Source: Tetranychus cinnabarinus
Taxonomy: Eukaryota > Arthropoda > Arachnida > Trombidiformes > Tetranychidae
NCBI GenBank assembly: GCA_022266195.1
Contig: WHVY01000001.1
Location: 2,170,001 to 2,234,000, forward strand
Direction of reading: 5' to 3'
Length of the DNA stretch: 64,000 nucleotides
Position numbers and translations under genes: made by a program. The notes beneath the pieces were generated by a model that did not search any database, was not told the origin of the DNA, and saw only the letters and a program-made list of their open reading frames with translations. Shown piece after piece: positions 51,046 to 61,441 of the stretch; positions within the stretch are counted from its first letter, which is position 1, and the number at the start of each line of letters is the position of its first letter.

Positions 51046-51246
51046 TTACGCTGGGCCAGAGTGATGGTCAATGGCGAATCGTATTAGAAGTATGGCAAAC
51101 CAGAGAGCAAAAGCGATTAAGGGTGAGACTACTAGTATCAATTCAGATGCTATTATTTCTATTTCGTCCTCTTCTTCGGAGTCTATTTCGATAATTATAT
51201 CTTTATTTCTTGAGGGTTTGATTATGGGATAGCTATAAATATTCAT
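51046..51246 (-). CDS. Small membrane peptide ORF upstream of gag (66 aa)
   Basis: ATG at 51246 and TAA 17 bp before the gag ATG. Starts MNIYSYPIIKPSRNKD, then an acidic stretch DSEEEDEIEI, then one predicted membrane helix (about residues 35-59, LILVVSPLIAFALWFAILLI) and a short tail. It follows the previous small ORF after only 3 bp. It is a single-span peptide; resemblance to small retroviral membrane accessory proteins is only in size and layout. No homologue recognised. Confidence 0.6.
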   Translation of the reverse strand: MNIYSYPIIKPSRNKDIIIEIDSEEEDEIEIIASELILVVSPLIAFALWFAILLIRFAIDHHSGPA

Positions 51247-51249
51247 AGA

Positions 51250-51435
51250 TTAAAGGTTTCTAATGTCGACTGATAAAGCGTCGTTCGTTTCGTAACATAG
51301 AAGGGTGAAATCAATTACAGTTTTATTTTGATGGTTATAAAATACGACTACTGGTTGATGTTCACTATAGCGAGGATGAGGTATTAATGCAAACGCTACT
51401 GCATTAATCTCTATATTATTATTGGTTTCAGTCAT
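51250..51435 (-). CDS. Small accessory ORF b (61 aa), paralogue of ORF a
   Basis: ATG at 51435, stop at 51250. Shares with the preceding 60-aa ORF the pattern MT..N...IN.V...L, then Y...QP...FY..N.K..ID.T. Two tandem open frames with matching residues at matching spacing are unlikely by chance and imply a duplicated real gene. Predicted mostly beta, no membrane helix. Function unknown. Confidence 0.6.
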   Translation of the reverse strand: MTETNNNIEINAVAFALIPHPRYSEHQPVVVFYNHQNKTVIDFTLLCYETNDALSVDIRNL

Positions 51436-51446
51436 CCAGTTATGCT

Positions 51447-51629
51447 TTATCTGAATCTAGGAGGTACAGGTCTATCAGTCGACTGTATACCAGCTATCGT
51501 ACAATCTATTATCAATTTACTATTGTATGAATAAACTAAAGTAATTGGTTGTTTACCTCCGTATGAGATTCGATTTCTTAAAGGAGTAACAACAATATTT
51601 AATTTTAAAGTATCATTAGGTTTTGTCAT
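51447..51629 (-). CDS. Small accessory ORF a (60 aa)
   Basis: ATG at 51629, TAA 11 bp before ORF b. Reads MTKPNDTLKLNIVVTPL, with YGGKQPITLVYSYNSKLIID in the middle and a basic Pro-rich end (RPVPPRFR). Tandem paralogue of ORF b. First coding frame after the leader. No known family recognised. Confidence 0.6.
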   Translation of the reverse strand: MTKPNDTLKLNIVVTPLRNRISYGGKQPITLVYSYNSKLIIDCTIAGIQSTDRPVPPRFR

Positions 51630-52854
51630 AGATAATTTAAAAGAATTTTGGTTGATGTAATTGACGTAATTGGTTAATTAACTAGAGATTCAAATTAGTT
51701 AACTGTACGGATTTATTTGACACTAATTTCAATTTGTTTATGCGAAGATGTTGCCAACATGGATTACTTCTATCTTAATGACTCCTATACTGTTAGAGAG
51801 TTTTGCAGCTAGTTGATTCTCGGATCAACTTAAGAGCATTAAACAGAGGTATATTATTGGCACTTATTTCATTGGATTAAAAAAAATGTTGTCAAAATTT
51901 TTATATTGTAGCCTTAGTAACAAATCACACTTTGTGACTAACAATCAAAGAATTGACTTGATGCTCGGATCAAGGAAATGTGGCTTTGATCATTTATAAA
52001 TTACTTGAAGTATTGTATAATTTATACATATATTTGTGGATGAAAAAGAAATTAATTTAAGGTAATTCGAAAAGGCGAATAATTATGATTATTATTATTT
52101 GGTAGTTGCAACATAAAGTTTGTGGGTTGATATATATTAGTTATAACAGTATATATATATTTAATTTTAGCCTTCTCCCAAATCTGTAGACTAGATTTTC
52201 TTCAATTGACAATTGGATTTGAATTTTTCTTCTATTAGACACTGATGTCCATTACACGAATGCGATAGTTATAATTTATTATAAGATCGAAGGTCGATTA
52301 AGTTTAATTAAGATTATCTGTTTGCTCATGCAATATAACTATATTCATTGAAACTTACTTTAAATTGTCGTCAAAATAGATTACCAATAGGTGAGGTTTG
52401 TATAGTCGTTACCACGGATATTTATTTGAAGAAATGTTCAAATCTGTTTATTTGTCACTGTGACTGGTTGTGATATAGCGATATCAATATAAGGTGATAA
52501 AAACGGTTGCACTATTTGTGGTAGAATTATATCACTTTTAGTGTTATAATTGTATCACTTTTAGTGGTAAAGCTGTATCACTTTTGTGGTATAGTTGTAT
52601 CACTATTGGTGGTATAGTTGTATCACTATTGATGGTATGGTTGTATCACTATCGGTGGTATAATTGTACCAATAAGTTTGGTAAAGTTCTATTACTTTTA
52701 ATGGTATCGTATTATTATTATTTTTCTATCATAATTGCACTTATTGATAAATTTTTTTGTTGTAATACTTTGCAATTTTAACTCTTGGAACTAGATAGTT
52801 ACTTGTAGCAAAGAGAAAGATTTTACCACACAAAAGAAATTTTTTCACTTTGCC
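51630..52854 (-). other. 5' leader of element 1
   Basis: About 1.2 kb between the PBS and the first small ORF. Apart from the tandem repeat at about 52515-52715 it shows no frame or motif. It may hold packaging and splice-donor signals; none can be named. Confidence 0.6.
52515..52715. repeat. Tandem repeat of about 23 bp, about eight units
   Basis: Units read ggtatagttgtatcactatt with variants (ggtaaagctgtatcactttt, ggtataattgtaccaata). They lie in the element 1 leader. The frame on plus across it is a repeat translation, not a gene. Confidence 0.8.
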
Positions 52855-52872
52855 TACTCGGCATCTCCACCA
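52855..52872 (-). promoter_or_regulatory. Primer-binding site of element 1
   Basis: TGGTGGAGATGCCGAGTA, 4 nt inside the 5' LTR. It starts TGG, as expected for pairing with a tRNA CCA end. The same 18 bases occur in element 2. I cannot assign the tRNA. Confidence 0.7.
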
Positions 52873-52876
52873 TAAA

Positions 52877-53106
52877 TGTCACAAATAATCTTTCTCTTTA
52901 TAATGTTCCGAGAGGAAGTGTGTTCTTTCTTTTATTATTTCCCTTTATATAATTTTAGGTACACTAATTAGGGCTTGGTTAGAGCCGTTTCTATAGCCAT
53001 ATTTGGCCTGAACAACATCTTGGCAACACATGTTTGCCAAGAGACTAATTTTACATCTAAGAAAAGTTGGCGACTAGTGTTGCCAGGAAAGGTTATTTAA
53101 GTTACA
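52877..53106 (-). repeat. 5' LTR of element 1
   Basis: 230 bp, identical to the 3' LTR by eye. On minus it carries TATATAAA at 52951-52944 and AATAAA at 52936-52931, plausible promoter and polyadenylation signals. Confidence 0.92.
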
Positions 53107-54020
53107 GCAACAATCAAAGTTAATGACTAACAGTGCAAATTGAGTGAAAATTAAACCTCCAATAGTTTATTTTGGCATCACAAGATGTCAGAACAATCAT
53201 AAACTGAAGTTTAATGAAACAAAATGTAAGTCAAGTTACTTTTTGTAACGAAATCAAAAACGAAACGTCCTTCTTTACCTGGACATTTCACCAGTGGGTC
53301 ACCCTATGCTAAACGTGATGAAGTTATCATTAACCAAGGGATAACAAATAAAGATTTTGATACTTTACATTAACTTTCAACACCTCGATTATAATCGCAT
53401 GGAGTCATTAATAGGCGAAAGTCAAGCCTTTTAAACACTTTTTTAAAGTCACATGGTGAGAAAAGCAAATGATGAAACAAAAAAATCGGGAAACCGCGAT
53501 GCATTAAAGGATAAAGATGATGATGCCGAAGAGGTTACAGTCTTATTTTGTATTTGACAGTCTGTTCTATTAAACCAATGAATCATTATCGATCGAAAGA
53601 TTTCATCGCTTTATTTCGCTTCATTATTTTATTTTATTACAATACAAGAACACTGAATAAATCATTTTATGCGAATTCTTTATAAAATACAGAATGATTT
53701 ACGGGTGGACGGGGTATAGCAGCGTTTTGGTTTTTCTGAGCTTGGACCATAGCAAATCCATAGATGGCTGAAATAGCCAGGAAACAGATTACTTGGCAAA
53801 CGCTGATATTCATTGTGAGTTTAAACTGTTGATATTTTTTTCAGTTGAAAGCAGAAAGCACAATTTAGATGTAACACTGATGGTTTTATTGAATAATAGA
53901 TCTTTTAATGATGATCTCAATAGGAATTCGCATTCTTTCTTACAGAAAATTAACGCATCCTGAGTAAATAAACACCTTCAAATTATAATTATAATTTTCT
54001 CTCAGTTTCAATTGAAGCTA
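53107..54020 (-). repeat. Peptide-gene unit D
   Basis: Runs from the Gypsy target site through the conserved 3' flank, gene D and its proximal promoter. The homology to the other units stops near 54060, so the distal conserved block is missing here. Confidence 0.65.
53667..53813 (-). CDS. Small secreted peptide D (48 aa)
   Basis: ATG at 53813, TAA at 53669-53667. Signal peptide MNISVCQVICFLAISAIYGF then AMVQA. The mature part is about 23 residues, QKNQNAAIPRPPVNHSV and so on, Pro/Asn-rich and without Cys. The proximal promoter is recognisable but the TATA box reads TAAGAAAG, so expression may be weak or lost. Mature sequence shares nothing evident with copies A, C or E. Confidence 0.6.
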   Translation of the reverse strand: MNISVCQVICFLAISAIYGFAMVQAQKNQNAAIPRPPVNHSVFYKEFA

Positions 54021-54059
54021 AGCAAATATAGGGCATAGTTGAATGCTTTTATTAATTCA

Positions 54060-54400
54060 ACATAAACATAAAGGAGGGTCTCCAGAATTTTTCACTTTTT
54101 TATCCTTGGGAGTTAAGGACTCAACTTTTTTTCTAGTTACAGTTTTTTATGCTTCGTTCGAAAATAAAAACTATTTTTTGGTTGAATCAGCGGTTTTTGA
54201 GTTTTTTGAGGTCAAAGTGACAACTTTCGAGGTCATTTAAGACCGGACCATAGGTAAAATTTTTTGCAAACTTCGGCAATCAATAAATCTTAATAAGGCC
54301 TATCGAATGGTGTATAAAACTTTTCTTTATGTATCATAGTTTTCGGTTAAACCGCTTTATACTGAAAACCGGTGATGAATGAGAACAATATTATAAAAGA
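54060..54400. other. Unrelated insert between units D and E
   Basis: Replaces the distal upstream block of unit D. The 65-aa open frame here (starting with an ATG at 54043) is Phe-rich and has no support as a gene. No clear ends or target duplication seen. Confidence 0.35.
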
Positions 54401-54895
54401 TATCTGTCATCACAAGATGTCAGAACAATCATAAACTGAAGTTTAATGAAACAAAATAAAAGTCAAGTTACTTTTTGTAACGAAATCAAAAACGAAACGT
54501 CCTTCTTTACCTGGGAATTCACCAGTGGGTCACCCTATGCTAAATGTGATGAAGTTATCATTAACCAAGGGATAACAAATAAAGATTTTGATACTTTACA
54601 TTGACTTTGAGCACTTCGATTATAATGGCATATAGTCATGAATAGGCGAAAGTCAAGCCTTTTACATACTTTTGTCATACAGCGTCAAATAGTGAGAAAA
54701 GCAAACGATGAAACTAAAAAACCGAAAAACCGAGATGGATTAAAGGATGAAGATGATGATACCGAAGACGTTACAGTCTTATTTTGTGTTTGACAGTCTA
54801 TTCAATCATTAATATATAAATGAATTATTCAAGATTTTCTCGTTATATTTCGCTTTATTTATTTATTTCATTACAATACAAGAGGACTGAATAGT

Positions 54896-55045
54896 TCATT
54901 CCCCTTTTAATGGCAGGGAAGCTAGACGTGGCACGTCGTAATCGGGATCAATTGGGATGGTTACAGCATCGCCTTGGACCATAACAAATCCATAGATGGC
55001 TGAAATAGCCAGGAAACAGATTACTTGGAAAAAGCTGATATTCAT
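54896..55045 (-). CDS. Small secreted peptide E (49 aa)
   Basis: ATG at 55045. Signal peptide MNISFFQVICFLAISAIYGF then VMVQG. The mature part is about 24-25 residues, acidic and Pro-rich (DAVTIPIDPDYDVPR), ending LPLKGE, no Cys. An in-frame upstream ATG at 55096 lies in the 5' UTR and is not conserved in the other copies; the MNIS start is shared by A, D and E (MSIS in C). TATA box intact. Confidence 0.65.
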   Translation of the reverse strand: MNISFFQVICFLAISAIYGFVMVQGDAVTIPIDPDYDVPRLASLPLKGE

Positions 55046-55162
55046 TGTGAGTTTAAACTGTTGAAATTTTTTAGCAGTGGGAAGCAGAAAACACAATTTA
55101 GATGCAACACTGATGGTTTTATCGTAGATCTTTTAATGATGATCTCAATCGGAATTCGCATT

Positions 55163-55170
55163 CTTTTATA
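55163..55170 (-). promoter_or_regulatory. TATA box of peptide gene E
   Basis: TATAAAAG on minus, 117 bp before the ATG, same conserved context as A and C. Confidence 0.7.
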
Positions 55171-55599
55171 CAGAAAATTAACGCATCCTGAGTACATAAA
55201 CAACTTCAAATGATAAGCATTTTAAATTTTCACTGTTTCGATTGAAGCTATTTAAATATGTGCACATAGTTTATGGTTTAATGGCTTGTATTTATTTAAC
55301 ATAAATTTAGATCAATGTTTAAAACAGAGACATTAACTTGTAGAAATTGACACTTTTCAATTTGAACATGAAACGCATTATTTGATCAACAAAATCTTTA
55401 AACCGTCATGATATTGGATTAGCTGTTATTTTATGAGTCAAGCATTAGCATACTCAAATATTGATTCGCATTCAACTTTAACCTTAGATAATTACTACTA
55501 ATGAATAACATACAACGTGTCACCTAGTCATTGAAGATTGCTGATGAAGGCGATTTTGAGGGTGACTTCAATGGTAGCAATGGCTGTTTTGAGGGTAAA

Positions 55600-57374
55600 G
55601 GGTCAAAACAGCGAAAGCCAAAACATAGATAATATTAGGTTTCCAATAAAGTTCTTACTGTCCTGAAGCTTTCTCCTTTCAAACAATAAATAAATTAAGT
55701 GAAATTCTTTCAATTGTTTTAATTTTCTGTAAAATATTAATTTGATATTTGATCTTTCATTTGCATCTAATTTCATGATTAGAAACATTGATTAAAATAC
55801 CTCAATTTTTATTCAATTAAATCATCATTTTTCCCAATTTTTAATTGTTAAATTTGATTGTTGATTGGGAATGATCAACAATTCAGAATAAAGAAAATCG
55901 ACCATTAATCGAAAGCTTCAATTCCATAGGAAGGATATTTATGAATTTTTTGGGATTTCAATAAAAAATCCTATTGAAAAATCTCATAAAAAATCACCAA
56001 AAAGGGACTATTTCATCAGCAATTAAACAGAATAATTAGATAATGGTAATGATTGAAATTTTCAAATTTTTATCAGTGATTATATGGAATTTGAGCTTTC
56101 GAACGATGGTTAATTTTCTTGAGTAAAAGTTTCTTTTTTTCAAAGTAAAAGTGGCATCAATTTAATTTGATTACTGTTTTCATGTGAAGTTTGTTTTGTA
56201 ATGAATTTGCATAAAATTTTTCGTGTTAAATCAATTTCTTTTGGTCATAAATAAGCAGTCATTTTGATCACGCTTTCATTACCTTTTCAACAATAGTTTT
56301 AAGATTAAAATTAAATTTAACCAGCTCATAAACTAACTAGTTTATCGTACATTTTGACCCAATTTTCAACAGTAATATCTTTCTTTTGGCCATCAAAAAC
56401 ATGAAGCTTAGGTGGATATACGATATTTATGGTCGTTGTTGATCGACTCTCTCTCTTCGCTTTGCTTTTCAACATTGTCTTGATCATCCTTCGTCAAATC
56501 ATCATTATCAAGACTATTGTCATTCAATTCATTAACTATTAAAAACGAGAATCCTTACTCTTGTGAAATCTAACAATGTAAGCCTTATCTAACAATTATT
56601 GTAAGAATTATGACTGTGGATACTATTATTCTCGAGATATCAGGGTTCAAAGTTTTCAGATCAATGGTCAAAACCAAGAGAACTGTTGATAAATTGAAAA
56701 AAGTGTTCGATCGATGCTAAGTACTAACAATTTTCACCGACAAATAATAAGTTTCAGATCTCTAGCTATCATGGTCACAGATGGGCGAAGGTTTAACGGA
56801 AAATCGAAGTGATATCGAAGGGATCTGTTGCACAGAAACATAGAATTTATTTACCAAAACAAGCTGAGCCCCGATCATGACTGATCGTAAATTTCTTTTA
56901 ACTGAATACAAAAAATCCAATCCACATTTAAAGACTCAAATTATTGATGAAAATCTATTGTCAATGAGAAAAAATAAAATAAAACAGTTGAGGCAACATA
57001 TTATTTACCTAACTCTTTGATCGAAAAATGGTTTTACATATCCTTCTAAAACAATAAACCAACAATAAACCTGAACAACCAAAACATTTTCCCCCCAAAG
57101 TCAATTGTAACAGACACAGATTCTGCATTTTTTCCCTTACCCTGTTTGAACGCTAATTTCTCAGGTACCTGAATTCCGATGAAGTTCAGACTATTTTTCG
57201 TGGATGTAGTTTAATCATGGCTTTCAGGCTGCGAAAAAAATTTTCTTTAGAATCCTTTTAGTTTGGCCACAATCTTCACGCAAAAATTTCATGTTTTGAC
57301 TTTATATATGGTATAGATAGATAATAGCATTTTCTGTTTAGCCATCAAAAGTTACTTCAGAAAAAAATAAGTTT
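55600..57374. other. Non-coding flank with diverged repeats
   Basis: No gene. 56145-56200 matches 42145-42200, and 57090-57330 is a diverged copy of the dispersed repeat found at 35090-35350. The left target-duplication copy GTTT of element 2 is at 57371-57374. Confidence 0.45.
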
Positions 57375-57546
57375 TGTAACACACCCAAAAGTAATTGATG
57401 TATTCTGATTTTAATGTTACACCTTTATCGATTATTTTACCTATGTTAGTATGTATTATGTATTCTAAGATATAAATTGTAGACAAAAATAAAGAAAAGA
57501 GTTAGTTCTCTAGGAACTCTCAAACAGTAAAGTTAAAATCTTTACA
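57375..57546 (+). repeat. 5' LTR of element 2
   Basis: 172 bp, TGTAACACACCC..TTTACA, same as the 3' copy. AATAAA at 57488-57493. Confidence 0.92.
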
Positions 57547-57549
57547 TTT

Positions 57550-57567
57550 TGGTGGAGATGCCGAGTA
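57550..57567 (+). promoter_or_regulatory. Primer-binding site of element 2
   Basis: TGGTGGAGATGCCGAGTA, 3 nt after the LTR, identical to the element 1 motif although the LTRs differ. Confidence 0.7.
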
Positions 57568-58334
57568 CGGTAAGAACCCTTTTTTGTCTTTGTGTTTAAA
57601 TAACAGTGATTATCAAAAAAAAACTAACCAACAACTTATCTATTGAAAATGATTTAAATTTTATTAAAACCAATATCTTCAACCTGTTAAATCCTAAAAT
57701 ATCATACCTTTATTCAGTGATTTATCCAATCAATAACATCTTTAACCAATCTCAACCTTATTTCAAGTATTTGATCAACTCGAGGTTTCAATTTTAGTGT
57801 TATCTTCATTCAATTTTCAGTGTATTCCTACGCGTTCCATCAAAATATCTTCGATTAATCAACACTCAGTGATAAAGGAATTGTGATTTTCATATTCATC
57901 TTTAAGCAATCTTTTCCTTGAAATTCACGTTAATTCATTTTGTCTGTAGCACAAGACGATAAAAGCAATATTGTACATTTACAGTAATATTGGTAACCTT
58001 CCAGTGGTTTGTTTGTTAATACGATCACAATCAAAATATTAACTAAACACGAAATCACCTAACGTAAGTAAATTGATAACGAATTATCATAGTCTAGTAT
58101 TAGAGCCTAATTGTTTCCAAATTCAAATTAACACCAAATCTTAAGTCCAATATCATAACTTACCTAAAATACTTTTATCTTACTACCTGAATCACTCCTG
58201 TTTAAGTTTATTCACAATTGTTATTCGTTTCAAGAGCTCAGGAATACAGAACTTAGTTCTGACATCCCATCTGAGTCAATAATTACCTAATCTTAAACCT
58301 AAACTTATCTAATTTAGTTGACAGTGATTAATTG

Positions 58335-58790
58335 ATGGTTTAAGAACTTTCCAGTTCACCATCTTTCATACATTTTCAGTCTATAATTTTAATTTAGCAG
58401 AAATAATTCCATCTTTCTTACTAAATTGTATCGATTCATGGTTTAAGAACTTTCCAGTTCGCCATCTTTCATACATTTTCAGTCTATAATTCTAATTTAA
58501 TCAAAAATAATTTCATCTTAATACCAAAATTGTATCGATTCATGGTTTAAGAACTTGCCAGTTCGCCATCTTTCATACATTTTCAGTTTATATTCCTAAT
58601 TCACCTAAAATAATTGCATCTCAATACCTAAATTGTATCGATTCATGGTTTAAGAACTTACCAGTTCGCCACCTTTCATACATTTTCAGTTTATATTCCT
58701 AATTTACCTAAAATAATTGCATCTCAATACCTAAATTGTATCGATTCATGGTTTAAGAACTTACCAGTTCGCCATCTTTCATACATTTCG
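58335..58790. repeat. Tandem repeat of about 103 bp, five units
   Basis: Unit starts are marked by ATGGTTTAAGAACT at about 58335, 58438, 58542, 58645 and 58748, each followed by ccagttcgccatctttcata. Spacing is 103-104 bp. The last unit is truncated. Confidence 0.85.
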
Positions 58791-59189
58791 ATTAACCCAA
58801 TATAGAACGCTTTAGTTCGGTATCTGAGTTCTAATTCAATTCATCCTAAATCTTACCAATTGATTACGTTTACTGCTTGTATAATTTAAGATATTTACAA
58901 TAACTGATTTATTTAGATGTTTTCTTGATGCAACTCTGAATTAGTTACATTTATTCTTCAATTACTATTAACTAAAGATAATCTTTTAGAGAAATATCTA
59001 AGATATTAAACAATCAACCAATATTATAGAGAATTATCGGTAAAATATTTGGATCCTATCCTCATATCACTAATAATATAAAAATAATTATCATAATTAA
59101 TCAAATTAATAAATCTATATAAAAAATCAATAAATCAAGTTTGAAAAGACAAATTAGATCTAATAACATCACATTGTACCTAGATAAAT

Positions 59190-59560
59190 TAACTTCGTTA
59201 AAGTTGACCATTACTCAAATAGTTAAGTCAACACCCTACTCAGATAAATTAGATCTTGACAAGATTAATACTTAAAATAAATTGAGTCTACAAAAGACTA
59301 CACCTTACTTAGATAAATAGAATCTGGAAAAGATTGATACTTTATAAAATAAATTAAGTCTATAGAAGACTACACCTTACTCAGATAAATTAGATCTTGA
59401 CAAGATTGATACTTGAAATAGATTGAGTCTGCAAAAGACTACACCTTACTTAGATAAATTTCACCTGAAAAGGATTGATCCTTACTTAAATAAATTCAGT
59501 CTGAAAAAGACTACACCTTAATTGATAAATTACATTTGAAAGAGATAAAGCTCTACTTAT
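59190..59560. repeat. Degenerate tandem repeat with GACTACACCTTACTTAGATA
   Basis: Repeated phrases agactacaccttact and agataaattagatcttgac recur at roughly 85-100 bp steps. A related phrase is seen again near 61070-61165 (gactacaccttaaatt, gacaacaccttact). Confidence 0.7.
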
Positions 59561-61441
59561 AATCTATATCGTCACGAATTGACTGATTAATAACCTAACT
59601 CTAAATTATAATTATAATTTTGACTCAAAAAAAACGATTTATAGGTGGTTTAAGAACTTGGTTCCCATCTTCAATCAATTCAAATAATATAAATCATACA
59701 CCATTGATTCTAATTTAAAACTAAAAAACAAGAGCATTGTTAAATGGTTTAAGAACTCAGTTCCCATTCTAAACGTACTCATTCACTATTGATTCTAGTC
59801 ATTAAAGTTGGCCATGTGCTGAATTTCACTTGCACTCTTGAATATTTCCTGAAAAAATTCCAAATAAGTATTAACAAAAATAAATAAAAAAAATAAATAA
59901 AATTCAACAGATACCAGTTATTGATCGATTGGTTAGAAGCTTAGCTCACCATCTTTCCTCACTGCTACAAAATAACTCTTAACTTGCACGAATATTCAGC
60001 TCGTAATTTCTAGTATTAAATATAAAAGTTAATCATTTTAAAAATTCAAAGAATTAAATATAATAACTAAACCTTGCATTTTTGCAAATCTATTGATCAG
60101 AAGATAATATTATAACTAGGTCAGACGATTGCTCGCCGAAATCGGAGCGTTAGAACAGATTGAATCTATCGTATTTTTATTGCAATGTTTCGTAAAATTC
60201 ACTTGCTGAAAGAAACATTTGGCAATTTGATAGATTCAAATGTTAACCGCTAAATATTGACCAGGTCCTAGTTGGAACTCAGACTACTCACGATCTGTTT
60301 CAACTTACAACGGAAGCTTCTCTGTTTTGATAATTTATGCCAGAATTTACGAAGTCAAACGACTTCATTTTCTTCCTCTAACTTCTTTCGTCATCATTTG
60401 AAGCATCTTTATTTCGAACTTCAATCTTTCTACCAATGAGGCCTTTGAAATTATTCACTTTGCATCCTCTTCAATATTTGACTGAAACATAACTCATGAT
60501 CATCTAATGCGAAAAAGTGGACAACGATCAATGCACCATTCATTTAACATCGTTCGTTGAAGCACATTTAATATGAGTTTTTCAGTATTTGCCCGTGTTT
60601 TCAGCCATATCAGTTCAAATATAAGTACCATAATGATGATCTTTTGTGAGTATAATGAAAAAGCATCAAAAATTTATAAATGACCTTCAAATGACCTCTC
60701 AAGGTCAAAGGTCGAATTCCCGAAAAATGACCTCTGATGGCCTTGAAAGTCTTTTCAGCACATCTGCACAAATTGTTCGAAGTATGTTTTTAGTTTCAAG
60801 TGATTAAGGCAAGTGGTTTAGGTGATATGGCCGCTGACAGAAACCAAAAAGACGATTTTCAAAATGGCTAAGCTGAGTTAAAATCTTCACTTCGCTTTGC
60901 TACGCTCCGATAATAATAAAATCAGATAATAATAATAAAATCTTACCATAAGTCCTAGTGATTCTACAATATACAGCAATAATAGTCAGTTTAAGCTGCA
61001 AATGATAAATCAGACTCAAAAAGGTTACACCCTAATCATAAATACAATAGATTATTAAAGTCCAGAGTGACTACACCTTAAATTGCTAGAAAGTTATTTT
61101 AGTCAAAATAGATGATAAATCACTTAATTTGATTTAGTCTCAAGAGACAACACCTTACTAGAATAAACATTATATACAATAATCATAACTTACCTAGATT
61201 AATAAACAAAAAATAATCTAACTATACCATAGATAAAGAGAAATTATAAAAGAATTGATAACAATAATTCATTAAAATAATTGCATATTTCAACTTTGAT
61301 ATCGAATAGAAATACTTTACTTAATTAAAAATTAATTAAAATAAATTAAATTAAATTACGATTATTTACAACCTTAAGCAGATTTTATTAAATTAGATAC
61401 TAGATAATTAGATTAAAGATGTAATACTTAACAAATAAAGA

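Larger units (their letters stand above)
43085..53106 (-). mobile_element. Full-length Gypsy/errantivirus-like LTR element with env and accessory ORFs
   Basis: Flanked by 230-bp LTRs that look identical by eye, each TGTAAC..TGACA on minus, with the 4-bp target duplication GCAA at 43081-43084 and 53107-53110. Order on minus: LTR, PBS, leader of about 1.2 kb with tandem repeats, three small ORFs, gag-PR-RT, RT/RNaseH-IN-env, RING-type ORF in two frames, hairpin, LTR. Length 10022 bp. Identical LTRs suggest a recent insertion, yet RT and the RING ORF each contain a frameshift; the copy may have moved in trans, mutated after insertion, or carry assembly errors. Confidence 0.92.
54400..55600 (-). 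repeat. Peptide-gene unit E
   Basis: The most complete minus-strand unit: 3' flank (54400-54820), gene E, promoter and distal conserved block (about 55380-55580). Confidence 0.7.
57568..61441 (+). other. Long non-coding leader of element 2
   Basis: No protein-like frame over about 3.9 kb. Holds two tandem repeat fields and scattered copies of GGTTTAAGAACT (also at about 59643 and 59742, with a relative near 62252). A stretch at about 60110-60930 looks less AT-rich and may be a separate insertion. Confidence 0.6.

Noticed and set aside
52515..52715. Regular repeats that could suggest a CRISPR-like array
   Set aside because: Contiguous units without spacers in a eukaryotic LTR element leader; simple minisatellite.
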